Source of the DNA: Candidatus Fimimorpha faecalis
GTDB lineage: Bacteria > Bacillota > Clostridia > Lachnospirales > Lachnospiraceae
DNA: 64,000 bases
Reading direction: 5' to 3'
NCBI GenBank assembly: GCA_018712075.1
Contig: DVHN01000045.1
Location: forward strand, 1 to 64,000
Shown: positions 41,072-50,865 of the stretch, in pieces
How the letters are laid out: each line of letters starts with the position of its first letter
Position numbering within the stretch: position 1 is the first letter of the stretch
Made by a program: the position numbers and the translations under genes
Notes under the pieces: generated by a model
Databases searched by the model: none
The model's input: the letters and a program-made list of their open reading frames with translations, nothing else
Told to the model about the DNA's origin: nothing

Positions 41072-41118
41072 AGGCGGTTGAAAAGTAGTTGTTTAGAAAA
41101 ACAAACTTTTCAACCGCC
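41072..41118. terminator. convergent bidirectional terminator between ppk1 and the thioesterase
   Basis: AGGCGGTTGAAAAGT...ACTTTTCAACCGCCT, a 15-bp perfect stem. Confidence 0.85.
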
Positions 41119-41158
41119 TATTTCTTGCCTTTTGGCACCAGTTACAGTAATGTAATTT

Positions 41159-41632
41159 CTAATATCCTTCTCGGCGTCTCTGTTTTCTTAACTCATATCG
41201 CTTCTTTCCGCCTTCCCACTCCGCTTTTTCACTTTCTGTTTCAATAATTAAACCAGGTACTTTGACGGGATGTCCATCCTTATCAATTGCTACAAAAATA
41301 AGATAGGCACGGTTAATAGAGTGTCGTTCTCCAGATAAGTCTTCGGTATACGTATCGACCCGGACTTCCATAGAAGAAGTTCCGACATAAGTAAGACGAG
41401 CAATCAACACGACCATATCATTGATGGATGCTCCAGCTTTAAAATTTAAATTATCAATCGCAGCAGTAGTAACTTCACATTGGGCATGACGTTTGGCAAC
41501 AATTGCAGCGATTTCGTCGATCCATTGCATAAGAATACCTCCAAATAATCGACCATACGTATTCATATGCTGCGGATGTAAAATATAAACCTGTTCTGTT
41601 TTGGAATCGGACACATGTTTTCTTTGTTCCAT
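41159..41632 (-). CDS. hotdog-fold acyl-CoA thioesterase
   Basis: LHPQHMNTYGRLFGGILMQWIDEIAAIVAKRHA, DNLNFKAGASINDMVVLIARLTYVGTSSMEVRVD. Confidence 0.9.
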   Translation of the reverse strand: MEQRKHVSDSKTEQVYILHPQHMNTYGRLFGGILMQWIDEIAAIVAKRHAQCEVTTAAIDNLNFKAGASINDMVVLIARLTYVGTSSMEVRVDTYTEDLSGERHSINRAYLIFVAIDKDGHPVKVPGLIIETESEKAEWEGGKKRYELRKQRRREGY

Positions 41633-41964
41633 CTAAAAACCCCCAAATAATTAATCAATTCAGTGCAAAGAGAATAGTTGTTCGCTCTAATAATTTTATT
41701 ATAGCTCTTTTCAGAATACATGTAAAGATAAGATAAAGACTATATATATAAACTAATTCTTATGAATGAGTTGATTTATTATAAGTTTTGTGATACACCT
41801 GTAATATGAAAATTTAGAGGATATAAGTAAGACAAATTGGAAAAAGAAGGATTAAATGAAAAAATGAGCAAATGTAAGAAATATTTAAGAAATTTTTTTG
41901 GATTTTTGATAGTTTCTTTTGCTATGATTAGAAACGAAAAATAGAGATTTAGGAGGGGAAGATT

Positions 41965-42660
41965 ATGTACCGTATTTTAGTCTGTGATGACGACAAAGAA
42001 ATTGTAGATGCGATTGAGATATACTTAAAGCAGGAAGGTTATGAGATTTTAAAAGCGTATAATGGAATTGAGGCGTTAAAGATTATTCAGGAAAATGAAA
42101 TTCATTTATTGCTGATTGATATTATGATGCCAAAGATGGATGGGATTCGTGCAACATTAAAGTTAAGAGAAGAAAGTCAGATTCCAGTTATTATTTTATC
42201 TGCAAAGTCAGAGGATACCGATAAAATATTGGGATTGAATATTGGGGCAGATGATTATATTACAAAGCCGTTTAATCCGTTGGAATTAATTGCTAGAGTA
42301 CGTTCTCAAATTCGCCGTTATACTTCATTCGGAACGATGCAGCAAGCAAAAGAGAGTGAAATTTATCGTTCTGGTGGACTTTGGATTGATAATGACAAAA
42401 AAATTGTTATGGTTGATGATGAAGAAGTAAAATTAACGCCGATTGATTATAAGATTTTGCTGCTCCTTTTAAAAAATGCAGGAAAAGTATTCTCAATTGA
42501 AGAAATTTATGAGACAGTCTGGAAGGAACAAGCCTTTGCAGCGGATAATACGGTAGCAGTGCATATTCGGAGAATTCGAGAGAAAATTGAAATTAACCCG
42601 AGAGATCCGAGATATTTAAAAGTAGTATGGGGAATTGGATACAAAGTAGAAAAGTATTAA
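41965..42660 (+). CDS. OmpR/PhoB-family response regulator
   Basis: Receiver (LLIDIMMPKMDGI) plus winged helix (LTPIDYKILLLLLKNAGKVFSIEEIYETVW). Confidence 0.93.
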   Translation: MYRILVCDDDKEIVDAIEIYLKQEGYEILKAYNGIEALKIIQENEIHLLLIDIMMPKMDGIRATLKLREESQIPVIILSAKSEDTDKILGLNIGADDYITKPFNPLELIARVRSQIRRYTSFGTMQQAKESEIYRSGGLWIDNDKKIVMVDDEEVKLTPIDYKILLLLLKNAGKVFSIEEIYETVWKEQAFAADNTVAVHIRRIREKIEINPRDPRYLKVVWGIGYKVEKY

Positions 42661-42682
42661 ATAAAGAGAGGAGAAGGTGCCT

Positions 42683-44476
42683 ATGTGGAAGCGTTCCAAT
42701 AGTTGGAGAATCATCATGTGGATAGTCAATATTATTTGTTTTTGGCTGATTTCATTATCTATAGCTTTGAACATTGTTTTGAAAGAAAGCGGGAGGATAA
42801 GAAGTATATTAATGGAGTGGAGTGATTCATTTACTAGAGATGTTGACATAATTACAAGGTTGATTCCATTAGAAATTGTTGCATTCCTGATTTCATTTAT
42901 TTACTTAATTGTCTCAGCAGGACGTAGGAAAGGATCTGAGCAAATTCATTTAAGCCGTTATGATAAAATTCCAGGTGAAGTAATTGTTTTCATTGTCGTC
43001 GTGGCAGGTGTTTTTTTCGGTACGTCTAATTTGTTTTTTGATTTTGCTAGTACGGTAGATTATGTGATATACATGAATTATTATCCATTTAATCCTACAG
43101 AATTGATTTTGTCAATTTTTACGATATTAGCTGTGCTTTTTGCAGAATATTTATTTCTTATGATTGTATTGATGCGAATAGTAAGAAGACGAAAAGCAGG
43201 AATCGGATATTGGGACACAAGTATTTTTCATATGCTTGGAGAAAAGGCTGTTTGTATGTATGATGCACGCAAAGAAGTAGGAAGGCTTTTATTATTATTA
43301 ATTGGAGGTATTGTGTGCTTTTTGATTTGTTCCGCTTTTGCGTCGGGGTATGGATTGATAGCTGCTCTTGGAGTTTTGGGAATGATTTTTATTCCATTTC
43401 TTATGCTTAAGAGATTAATTCAAGAAGCTATTTGGAGAAATCGTATTTATGAAGGAATTAATCATATTGCAGGGGGAGAACCTGGATACAAAATAAATTT
43501 GGATGGAATGAAATCCAATGAAAGGAAGGCAGGAGAACAAATCAATAATTTAGGTGAAGGACTGCAAATTGCCGTGACACAGGCTACGAAAAATGAAAGA
43601 TTAAAGTCGGAGTTGATTACGAATGTTTCACATGATATAAAAACACCGCTTACTTCCATTATTAATTATGTAGATTTGATTAAACGGGAGAATATAGAAA
43701 ATGAAAAGGTGAAAGAGTATATTAGGGTTTTAGATGAAAAGTCTCAGCGATTGAAGCATTTAACAGAAGACTTAGTAGAAGCTTCCAAGGCAAATACGGG
43801 CAATCTGAATTTAGATATGGAAAAGATTGATTTTATGCAGTTGATTCATCAAACGATCGGAGAGTTTCAGGATAAGTTTGAGGAGCGACAGTTAAAAACG
43901 GTAGTGAAACTGGATAAGAGTCCTATTTGGATTTATGCAGATGGAAGAAGAGTTTGGCGTGTAATGGAAAATCTTCTGCAAAATATTTATAAGTATGCCA
44001 TGCCGCAGACTCGTGTTTATATTGAATCGGTTACAACATCCAAAAAAACAACTGTTACAATTAAAAATATTTCGGAAAATCCATTGAATATTCCTGCTTC
44101 GGAGTTAACGGAACGATTTATTCGAGGAGATGTGGCACGAACAACCGAGGGAAGTGGACTAGGGCTTTCCATTGCCAAAAGTTTAACTGAATTAATGAAT
44201 GGAACATTTGAACTTTATTTAGATGGAGATCTATTCCGAGTATCCATTGGATTTGATCGAATGGGAGTGGAGAAAGAAGCACAAAAAGCAGAGGAAGAAG
44301 AAAAGAAGAATACATTTGATTGGGAAGAATTTTTAAAAAAACCAGAACAGAAAAAAGACGAAGAAGTTCCAAATTCAGAGTCGAAAACGACAAAAAAACA
44401 GAAAATCACATTAATGTCCATGTGGAAAAATCTTGCAGAGGAAGCAAAACATTTAAATTTGAAAGTAAAAAAATAA
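42683..44476 (+). CDS. multi-TM sensor histidine kinase with a charged C-terminal tail
   Basis: LITNVSHDIKTPLTSIINYVDLI, ...GSGLGLSIAKSLTELMNGTFEL, then ~85 aa rich in E/K after the ATPase domain. Confidence 0.9.
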   Translation: MWKRSNSWRIIMWIVNIICFWLISLSIALNIVLKESGRIRSILMEWSDSFTRDVDIITRLIPLEIVAFLISFIYLIVSAGRRKGSEQIHLSRYDKIPGEVIVFIVVVAGVFFGTSNLFFDFASTVDYVIYMNYYPFNPTELILSIFTILAVLFAEYLFLMIVLMRIVRRRKAGIGYWDTSIFHMLGEKAVCMYDARKEVGRLLLLLIGGIVCFLICSAFASGYGLIAALGVLGMIFIPFLMLKRLIQEAIWRNRIYEGINHIAGGEPGYKINLDGMKSNERKAGEQINNLGEGLQIAVTQATKNERLKSELITNVSHDIKTPLTSIINYVDLIKRENIENEKVKEYIRVLDEKSQRLKHLTEDLVEASKANTGNLNLDMEKIDFMQLIHQTIGEFQDKFEERQLKTVVKLDKSPIWIYADGRRVWRVMENLLQNIYKYAMPQTRVYIESVTTSKKTTVTIKNISENPLNIPASELTERFIRGDVARTTEGSGLGLSIAKSLTELMNGTFELYLDGDLFRVSIGFDRMGVEKEAQKAEEEEKKNTFDWEEFLKKPEQKKDEEVPNSESKTTKKQKITLMSMWKNLAEEAKHLNLKVKK

Positions 44477-44502
44477 AAACAATAACTAGAATATAAGAAT
44501 AA

Positions 44503-44550
44503 CCCTCAGATTGTACTCTTATTAAATCAGAATATAATCTGAGGGATTTT
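44503..44550 (+). terminator. terminator after the histidine kinase gene
   Basis: CCCTCAGATT...AATCTGAGGGATTTTT. Confidence 0.75.
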
Positions 44551-44776
44551 TAATGAAAATTTGCCTGAATTTGATGGATTTTGCCCGAATATCAGAGTAT
44601 AATTATAATAAAAAATGTGAAGCATAGTAGTACAGTAATTCGGACTAGTAAGAAAATCAATCAATATCAATCGCATAGTTTGAGGGAAATATGAATGTTT
44701 TTAAATGATTTTGAAAGAAAATGATTGATATTTCAAAAATCTATGCTATAATAAAAACATCAAAGGAGAAAAAAAC

Positions 44777-45523
44777 ATGCTAACAGAAGAACGCCATCAT
44801 GAAATTTTGGATTTGTTGAATCGTAGAGGGGCTGTTACAGTTATAGAATTAACTAAGCTTCTTAAAACTTCAGAATCCACCATTCGTCGAGATTTAAATG
44901 CTTTGGCAAGACTTGGAAAGTTAAATAAAGTCCATGGAGGAGCAACTGCATTGGAACGAGTGATGCAAGACGAAGAAGATATGCAGGTAAAATCACAACG
45001 ATTTCAGAGAGAAAAGGAAGAAATCGCTCAATATGCCGCATCTCTGATACGAGATGGAGACTTCATTTATATTGATGCAGGAAGCACAACCGATAAGCTG
45101 GTAGAAGTAATTAATAATGTCAATGTGACTTATGTAACCAATGGAATTATCCATGCCAGAAAGCTAACCCAAAAAGGATGTAAAGTTTATGTAATTGGAG
45201 GACAATTTAAACCTGTTACAGAAGCTATTATAGGAGCACAGGCATTAAAGTCCATTGAAGCATTTAATTTTACAAAATGTTTCTTAGGAACCAATGGAAT
45301 TGATAAGATTTGTGGTTATACAACACCAGATGTGGAAGAGGGTTTGGTAAAAGCAGAGGCAATAAAACGAAGCTTTGTTTCCTTTGTATTAGCGGATCAT
45401 TCCAAATTTGACGCGGTATCAGCGGCTGTATTTGGACAATTGCGTCAGGCATGTATTATTACCGATGAGCTGCCTGATCCGTCGTATCAGGACATAACAG
45501 TAGTGAAGGAGGTACTCAAATGA
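44777..45523 (+). CDS. fruR: DeoR-family regulator of the fructose operon
   Basis: ERHHEILDLLNRRGAVTVIELTKLLKTSESTIRRDLNALARLGKLNKVHGGA; followed by pfkB and the fructose PTS. Confidence 0.9.
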   Translation: MLTEERHHEILDLLNRRGAVTVIELTKLLKTSESTIRRDLNALARLGKLNKVHGGATALERVMQDEEDMQVKSQRFQREKEEIAQYAASLIRDGDFIYIDAGSTTDKLVEVINNVNVTYVTNGIIHARKLTQKGCKVYVIGGQFKPVTEAIIGAQALKSIEAFNFTKCFLGTNGIDKICGYTTPDVEEGLVKAEAIKRSFVSFVLADHSKFDAVSAAVFGQLRQACIITDELPDPSYQDITVVKEVLK

Positions 45524-46422
45524 TTTACACAGTAACATTTAATCCAGCGATTGACTATGTAGTTCGGATGGATCAATTTATTCTGGACACAGTAAATCGT
45601 ACAACTGCGGAAGAAATTTACTACGGAGGTAAGGGCATTAACGTTTCAACCGTTTTAAAAGAATTGGGACAAGATTCCGTTGCACTTGGATTTATTGCTG
45701 GTTTTACTGGAAATGAAATTGCGCAGGGACTGAAAAATCAGGGAATACAAACCGATTTTATTTGCTTAAAAGAAGGATTATCCCGTATTAATGTAAAAAT
45801 TAAAGCGCAGCAAGAAACAGAAATCAATGGACAGGGACCACATATTGACGCAGAAGCGTTGGAGGCATTATTTCAAAAATTGGATTTACTGGAAAAAGGC
45901 GATGTGCTTATTTTAGCAGGAAGTATTCCGTCCTCCATGCCAGAAGACAGTTATGAGCAGATTATGAAAAGGATGGATGGAAAAGGGATTTTAACTGTAG
46001 TGGATGCGACAAAAAATTTGCTTGTAAATGTATTAAAGTACCATCCATTTTTAGTAAAGCCAAACAATCATGAATTAGGAGAAATTTTCCAAACTGTATT
46101 AAAAACAAGTGACGAGATAGTCGAAGCTGCTAAGAAATTACAGCAAATGGGAGCTAGAAACGTGCTGATTTCCATGGCTGGGGATGGAGCAATTCTAGTA
46201 GCGGAAAATGGAGAAATTCATCAAATCGGAGTACCAAAGGGAACCGTTCAAAATTCCGTAGGAGCGGGAGATTCTATGGTGGCTGGATTCATAGCTGGGT
46301 ATTTGGAAAAGAAAGATTATCTCTATGCTTTGAGACTTGGAACAGCCTCTGGAAGTGCAACTGCATTTTCGAAAGGGCTTGCTGTCAAAGAAGAGATTGA
46401 ACGATTACTTCAAGAAGTGTAA
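45520..46422 (+). CDS. fruK: 1-phosphofructokinase
   Basis: PfkB family: TFNPAIDYVV, YYGGKGINVSTVLKELG, NSVGAGDSMVAGFIAGYL. Confidence 0.94.
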   Translation: MIYTVTFNPAIDYVVRMDQFILDTVNRTTAEEIYYGGKGINVSTVLKELGQDSVALGFIAGFTGNEIAQGLKNQGIQTDFICLKEGLSRINVKIKAQQETEINGQGPHIDAEALEALFQKLDLLEKGDVLILAGSIPSSMPEDSYEQIMKRMDGKGILTVVDATKNLLVNVLKYHPFLVKPNNHELGEIFQTVLKTSDEIVEAAKKLQQMGARNVLISMAGDGAILVAENGEIHQIGVPKGTVQNSVGAGDSMVAGFIAGYLEKKDYLYALRLGTASGSATAFSKGLAVKEEIERLLQEV

Positions 46423-46447
46423 CGAATATTAAGAAAGGGGTATTTTT

Positions 46448-48373
46448 ATGCGTATTACGGAATTACTGAAAAAAGATGCTATTCTGCTTGGTGCTGCACC
46501 AAAAGATAAAAATGAAGCGATTGATATTCTCGTTGGATTACATGCCAAAGTGGGAAATATTACAGATAAGGCGCAGTATAAAGCTGGTATTTTAGAAAGA
46601 GAAGAAGAAGGCACAACTGCAATTGGAGAGGGAATTGCAATTCCTCATAGCAAAAATGCAGCAGTAAAAAAAGCTGGTATTGCATCTATGACAGTGCCAG
46701 CAGGAGTGGACTATGATTCCATGGATGGAGAGCCATCGAATTTATTTTTTATGATTGCAGCTCCAAAAGATGGAGCAGATGTACATTTGGATGCATTGGC
46801 AAGACTTTCTACATTGCTAATGGATACAAACTTTCGTACCAATTTGTTAGCAGCTAAAAATGCCGATGAATATTTAAAAGTAATTGATAAAGCAGAAAAA
46901 GAAAAATTTGGAGAAGAAGAACAGGAAGAGAAAAAAGAAAAAGTGCCTGTAACTACAAATGGATATCGTGTCTTAGCAGTTACTGCGTGTCCAACAGGTA
47001 TTGCACATACTTATATGGCAGCGGAAGCATTGGAGACAAAGGGAAAGGAACTTGGAATTTTAGTAAAAGCAGAAACACAGGGATCTGGCGGTGCAAAGAA
47101 TATTCTGACTAGAGAGGAAATTGAAGCTGCCGATGGTATTATTATTGCAGCCGATAAAAATGTAGACTTGGCTCGTTTTGATGGAAAGAAAGTATTAAGG
47201 ACAAAAGTGGCGGATGGAATTCATAAGCCAGAGGAATTAATTCAGCGTATTGTAGATGGAGATGCACCTGTTTATCATCACTCAGGAAGTTCTGCCGCAT
47301 CCGAAGAACAGGATGATGAAAGTGTTGGAAGAAAAATCTATAAGCATTTAATGAATGGTGTTTCCCATATGTTACCATTTGTTATCGGTGGAGGTATTTT
47401 AATTGCGATTGCATTCCTGCTGGATGATCCAAATATTGATCCATCTAACTTTGGTAAGAATACTCCAGTTGCAGCATTCTTTAAGACGATTGGAGATACC
47501 GCATTTGGCTTCATGCTTCCAATTTTAGCTGGATATATTGCAATGAGCATTGCGGATCGTCCTGCTCTAGCTGCTGGATTTATTGGCGGTACATTGGCTT
47601 CTAGTGGTATTACATTTACAAATTTGGAAGAAGGAATGTCAGCTGGATTTATCGGTGCATTATTTGCAGGATTTTTAGCAGGATATTTAATGGTTGGAAT
47701 TCGCAAATTATGTGACCATTTGCCATCGGCATTGGAAGGAATTAAACCAACGTTGATTTATCCAGTATTGGGCGTTCTGCTCATGGGTGCGATTATGTGT
47801 GCAGTAAATCCATTTTTTGCAATGTTAAATAATGCTTTAACAAATGGATTGAATTCTATGGGTGGAAGTAGTAAAATCTTATTAGGCTGCATTTTAGGTG
47901 GTATGATGTCGATCGATATGGGTGGTCCATTTAATAAAGCAGCATATGTATTTGGTACCGCTGCCATTTCCAATGGAGATTATGATATTATGGCAGCCGT
48001 TATGATTGGCGGTATGGTACCTCCAATTGCAATTGCACTCTGTACGACTTTCTTTAAAAATCGTTTTACAGAAAATGAACGGAAATCTGGTGTGGCAAAC
48101 TATGTAATGGGACTTTGTTTTATTACAGAAGGAGCAATTCCATTTGCAGCATCCGATCCACTCCATGTACTGCCTTCTTGTATCGTTGGTTCGGCAGTGG
48201 CAGGAGGAATCTCCATGGCAATGGGATGTACGTTACGAGCACCTCATGGAGGCGTATTTGTATTTCCAGTTGTTGGAAATGTAGTAGGATATGTGATTGC
48301 ATTAATCATTGGTTCATTGATTGCAATGGTATTGCTTGCAATTTTGAAAAAGCCATTAACACAAAAAAAATAA
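46448..48373 (+). CDS. fruA: fructose PTS transporter EIIABC
   Basis: EIIA (EEGTTAIGEGIAIPHSKNAAV), EIIB (VTACPTGIAHTYMAAEAL), EIIC (MSIDMGGPFNKAAYVFG). Confidence 0.95.
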   Translation: MRITELLKKDAILLGAAPKDKNEAIDILVGLHAKVGNITDKAQYKAGILEREEEGTTAIGEGIAIPHSKNAAVKKAGIASMTVPAGVDYDSMDGEPSNLFFMIAAPKDGADVHLDALARLSTLLMDTNFRTNLLAAKNADEYLKVIDKAEKEKFGEEEQEEKKEKVPVTTNGYRVLAVTACPTGIAHTYMAAEALETKGKELGILVKAETQGSGGAKNILTREEIEAADGIIIAADKNVDLARFDGKKVLRTKVADGIHKPEELIQRIVDGDAPVYHHSGSSAASEEQDDESVGRKIYKHLMNGVSHMLPFVIGGGILIAIAFLLDDPNIDPSNFGKNTPVAAFFKTIGDTAFGFMLPILAGYIAMSIADRPALAAGFIGGTLASSGITFTNLEEGMSAGFIGALFAGFLAGYLMVGIRKLCDHLPSALEGIKPTLIYPVLGVLLMGAIMCAVNPFFAMLNNALTNGLNSMGGSSKILLGCILGGMMSIDMGGPFNKAAYVFGTAAISNGDYDIMAAVMIGGMVPPIAIALCTTFFKNRFTENERKSGVANYVMGLCFITEGAIPFAASDPLHVLPSCIVGSAVAGGISMAMGCTLRAPHGGVFVFPVVGNVVGYVIALIIGSLIAMVLLAILKKPLTQKK

Positions 48374-48467
48374 TTCGTTGTTATAAAATGAAGTGAATCA
48401 GAATATGATATACTACAACAGAAAAAAGCTAATATCTAAAATTTGAATATAAACCCTTGTTTGCCTT

Positions 48468-48514
48468 AAGAAAGAAACCGTTGGAATTGTAAATTTTCCA
48501 GCGGTTTCTTTCTT
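48468..48514 (+). terminator. terminator of the fru operon
   Basis: AAGAAAGAAACCG...CGGTTTCTTTCTT stem with inner TTGGAA/TTCCA pairing. Confidence 0.75.
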
Positions 48515-48719
48515 GATATAAAAAGTTTCTGTATAAGTTTTTGTGTCTGGATAAATATGGAAAAATAAAGTTTATTGAAATGCACCCAAATAGAGAGATT
48601 TCGTGTTATATATTATAATGAAACGCTACATAACATCCTTTGAGTGGGAAATCACAAATGACAGGTAATAGAAGTTAATTTATATTTTAATTTTAATGTG
48701 GAAAGGTTTGGTGCAGATT

Positions 48720-50270
48720 ATGAGAAAGAAAAAATTGATTCAGAAAGCTTTTTTGCTCTATTCTGAATTGGAAATGAAAAAGCTTCCAAACGATTTGCAG
48801 ATTGATCAGACAGTGACAAAACAGTTTGAACAGGAGCTGGAGAGGCGTTTGCAGCAGCAAGATGCACAGAAACAATTTAAACATTTAGAACGGCGCAGAA
48901 TCTGGAAAGCATCGATTACAGCTGTGGCGATGGTTTGTATTGTGATGGGAGCTTATCTGTATCAGAAACGACCTGGCCAAGATAAAGCAGCATTAGGAAC
49001 AACTTCATCAAGCAAAGAGGAAACAAATACTGTTCCATCTACAAATGAAACAAATACAAATGAACAGAAAGCTCAGGAAACAGGAGAGATGGAGCCGACG
49101 AATGCCAATGTTGATTTGGAAAATGATTCCATAAGTGAAGAAAACAATTTGTTTGGAATTCCCGAAAAGGTAGATGGGGAAACTTTAGAACAAGAAGATA
49201 GTGGATTACAGGAATCTTTGATAGAATTTGCCGTCAACGTTGGAATACCAATGTTAAGTACAAATTCCTCTAATGTTGGTTATTCTCCAGCTGCACTTTA
49301 TGAAATACTAGAAATAATTTCTGAAGGTGCAGAAAACGAAACAAAGGAAGAACTATTTTATTTATTGGGACAATCGGAAACGACATCGAAAGAAGAAAAC
49401 TTAGACGGAGCAAGTATAGAAAACGTATTGGGAATATCTTCTTCCATATGGATTACAGAAACCAATCATGGAGAGAAAATTAATGTAAATCCAGAATTTA
49501 TTGCAGCGGTATCTCCGAAAGTAGATATATATCAAGTGGACTTTGGAAGAAATGGGATAGAAGAAATGAACCAATGGTTGAAAAATCAGAACAGTATTCT
49601 GCCAAGTTTAGAATCAGAAATAGAACCAGATAGTCAAATTTATGTTCTGAATACGATTGGGCTGGAGATGAAGTGGAGCCATAGCTTTGATCCGATGAAA
49701 AATACAGCAGAAACGTTTTATTGCTCAGATGGAACAGAAGAGATTTGTGAGTTTATGAATCAGACACAGGTAAGCCGAATATTGGAAGGAGAACAGTATT
49801 GGGCATCTTCATTGGAAATGGATCATGGATCAATGTTTTTTATTCTTCCAAAAGAAAATGTAGCAATACAGGAATTTGATTATTCGCAGTTAAATGGAAT
49901 TATTAATATGCTATTATACCAAGAAGGGCAGATAAAAAATGTCAAATGGAAGATTCCAAAAATTTTCTATAAATATAGAAATAATATGAAAAATGTGTTA
50001 AGATCAACGGGATTAGAACATATTTTTACAAATGAATCTCAATTGGGAATAATTTGTGACCAGCCATTACAGTTAACACAGTTACTGCAAATAGGAGTAA
50101 TTGAATTGAATGAGTATGGAGTAAATTCCAGTAGTGTTTCTGAGACAGTAATAGAAGAGAGTGGATTAGAATCGGAAGAGATGGTTTTAAATCGCCCATT
50201 CTTTTATGGAATTGAGCAAAATGGGTCGCTTATGTTTTTAGGAATTTGTGAAAATCCATTGAGATCATAG
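48720..50270 (+). CDS. transmembrane serpin-domain protein: charged cytosolic N-terminus, one TM, linker, extracellular serpin domain (candidate anti-sigma/sensor)
   Basis: ~70-aa charged N-terminus (KKLPNDLQIDQTVTKQFEQELERRLQQQDAQKQFKHLERRRIW), TM ASITAVAMVCIVMGAYLY, T/N/E-rich linker, then serpin motifs (GYSPAALYEILEIISEGAENETKEELFYLL; VLNTIGLEMKWSHSF; NRPFFYGIEQNGSLMFLGICENP). Confidence 0.8.
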   Translation: MRKKKLIQKAFLLYSELEMKKLPNDLQIDQTVTKQFEQELERRLQQQDAQKQFKHLERRRIWKASITAVAMVCIVMGAYLYQKRPGQDKAALGTTSSSKEETNTVPSTNETNTNEQKAQETGEMEPTNANVDLENDSISEENNLFGIPEKVDGETLEQEDSGLQESLIEFAVNVGIPMLSTNSSNVGYSPAALYEILEIISEGAENETKEELFYLLGQSETTSKEENLDGASIENVLGISSSIWITETNHGEKINVNPEFIAAVSPKVDIYQVDFGRNGIEEMNQWLKNQNSILPSLESEIEPDSQIYVLNTIGLEMKWSHSFDPMKNTAETFYCSDGTEEICEFMNQTQVSRILEGEQYWASSLEMDHGSMFFILPKENVAIQEFDYSQLNGIINMLLYQEGQIKNVKWKIPKIFYKYRNNMKNVLRSTGLEHIFTNESQLGIICDQPLQLTQLLQIGVIELNEYGVNSSSVSETVIEESGLESEEMVLNRPFFYGIEQNGSLMFLGICENPLRS

Positions 50271-50312
50271 ATAAAATCTGCACGACAGCAAGAGTGAAAT
50301 TAGGAGGAACGT

Positions 50313-50846
50313 ATGATCAGTTTTCTTATGCTGATTGACAGTGAGACAGATAGAGAAAAATTTAAAAAACTGTATGAGGCTTATCAAAAAAAGATGCTGT
50401 ATGTAGCATATCAAATTTTAAATAATCAACAAGATGCAGAGGATGTTGTACAAGATTCATTTTTAGCGGTTGCCAGGCATATTTCCTCGATCGGCAATGT
50501 GGGAGAAGCTCGAACGGGAGTATATTTAATGAAAACAGTAAAAAATAGAGCATTAAATTTGATTCGGAGTCGAAAGGAAACCGTAAGTTGGGATGAGATT
50601 GTACTAGCAACACCGGACAATATTCAGGAAACAATATGTGTTCAAGAAGAAGTAAAGCAAGTGCTGGAAGCAATTTATCAACTCAAAGAGAATTATCGAG
50701 ATGTATTGTGTCTCCATTTTTTAAATCAACTTACAACAAAAGAAATTGCAGATGTACTAGGGAGAAATCATAATACAGTAAAAGCAGAGTTGCGTAGAGG
50801 AAAGAAACAGCTATTTGAGTTAATGAAGACAATTGATTCATATTAA
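50313..50846 (+). CDS. ECF-type RNA polymerase sigma factor
   Basis: Region 2 (FKKLYEAYQKKMLYVAYQILNNQQDAEDVVQDSFLAVARH) and region 4 (YRDVLCLHFLNQLTTKEIADVLGRNHNTVKAELRRGKKQL). RBS AGGAGG. Confidence 0.93.
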   Translation: MISFLMLIDSETDREKFKKLYEAYQKKMLYVAYQILNNQQDAEDVVQDSFLAVARHISSIGNVGEARTGVYLMKTVKNRALNLIRSRKETVSWDEIVLATPDNIQETICVQEEVKQVLEAIYQLKENYRDVLCLHFLNQLTTKEIADVLGRNHNTVKAELRRGKKQLFELMKTIDSY

Positions 50847-50865
50847 TTGGAGAGGAGTGGAGTAT

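Noticed and set aside
48115-48396. Plus-strand ORF overlapping the end of the fructose PTS gene
   Set aside because: Out-of-frame shadow; the EIIC reading is unambiguous.
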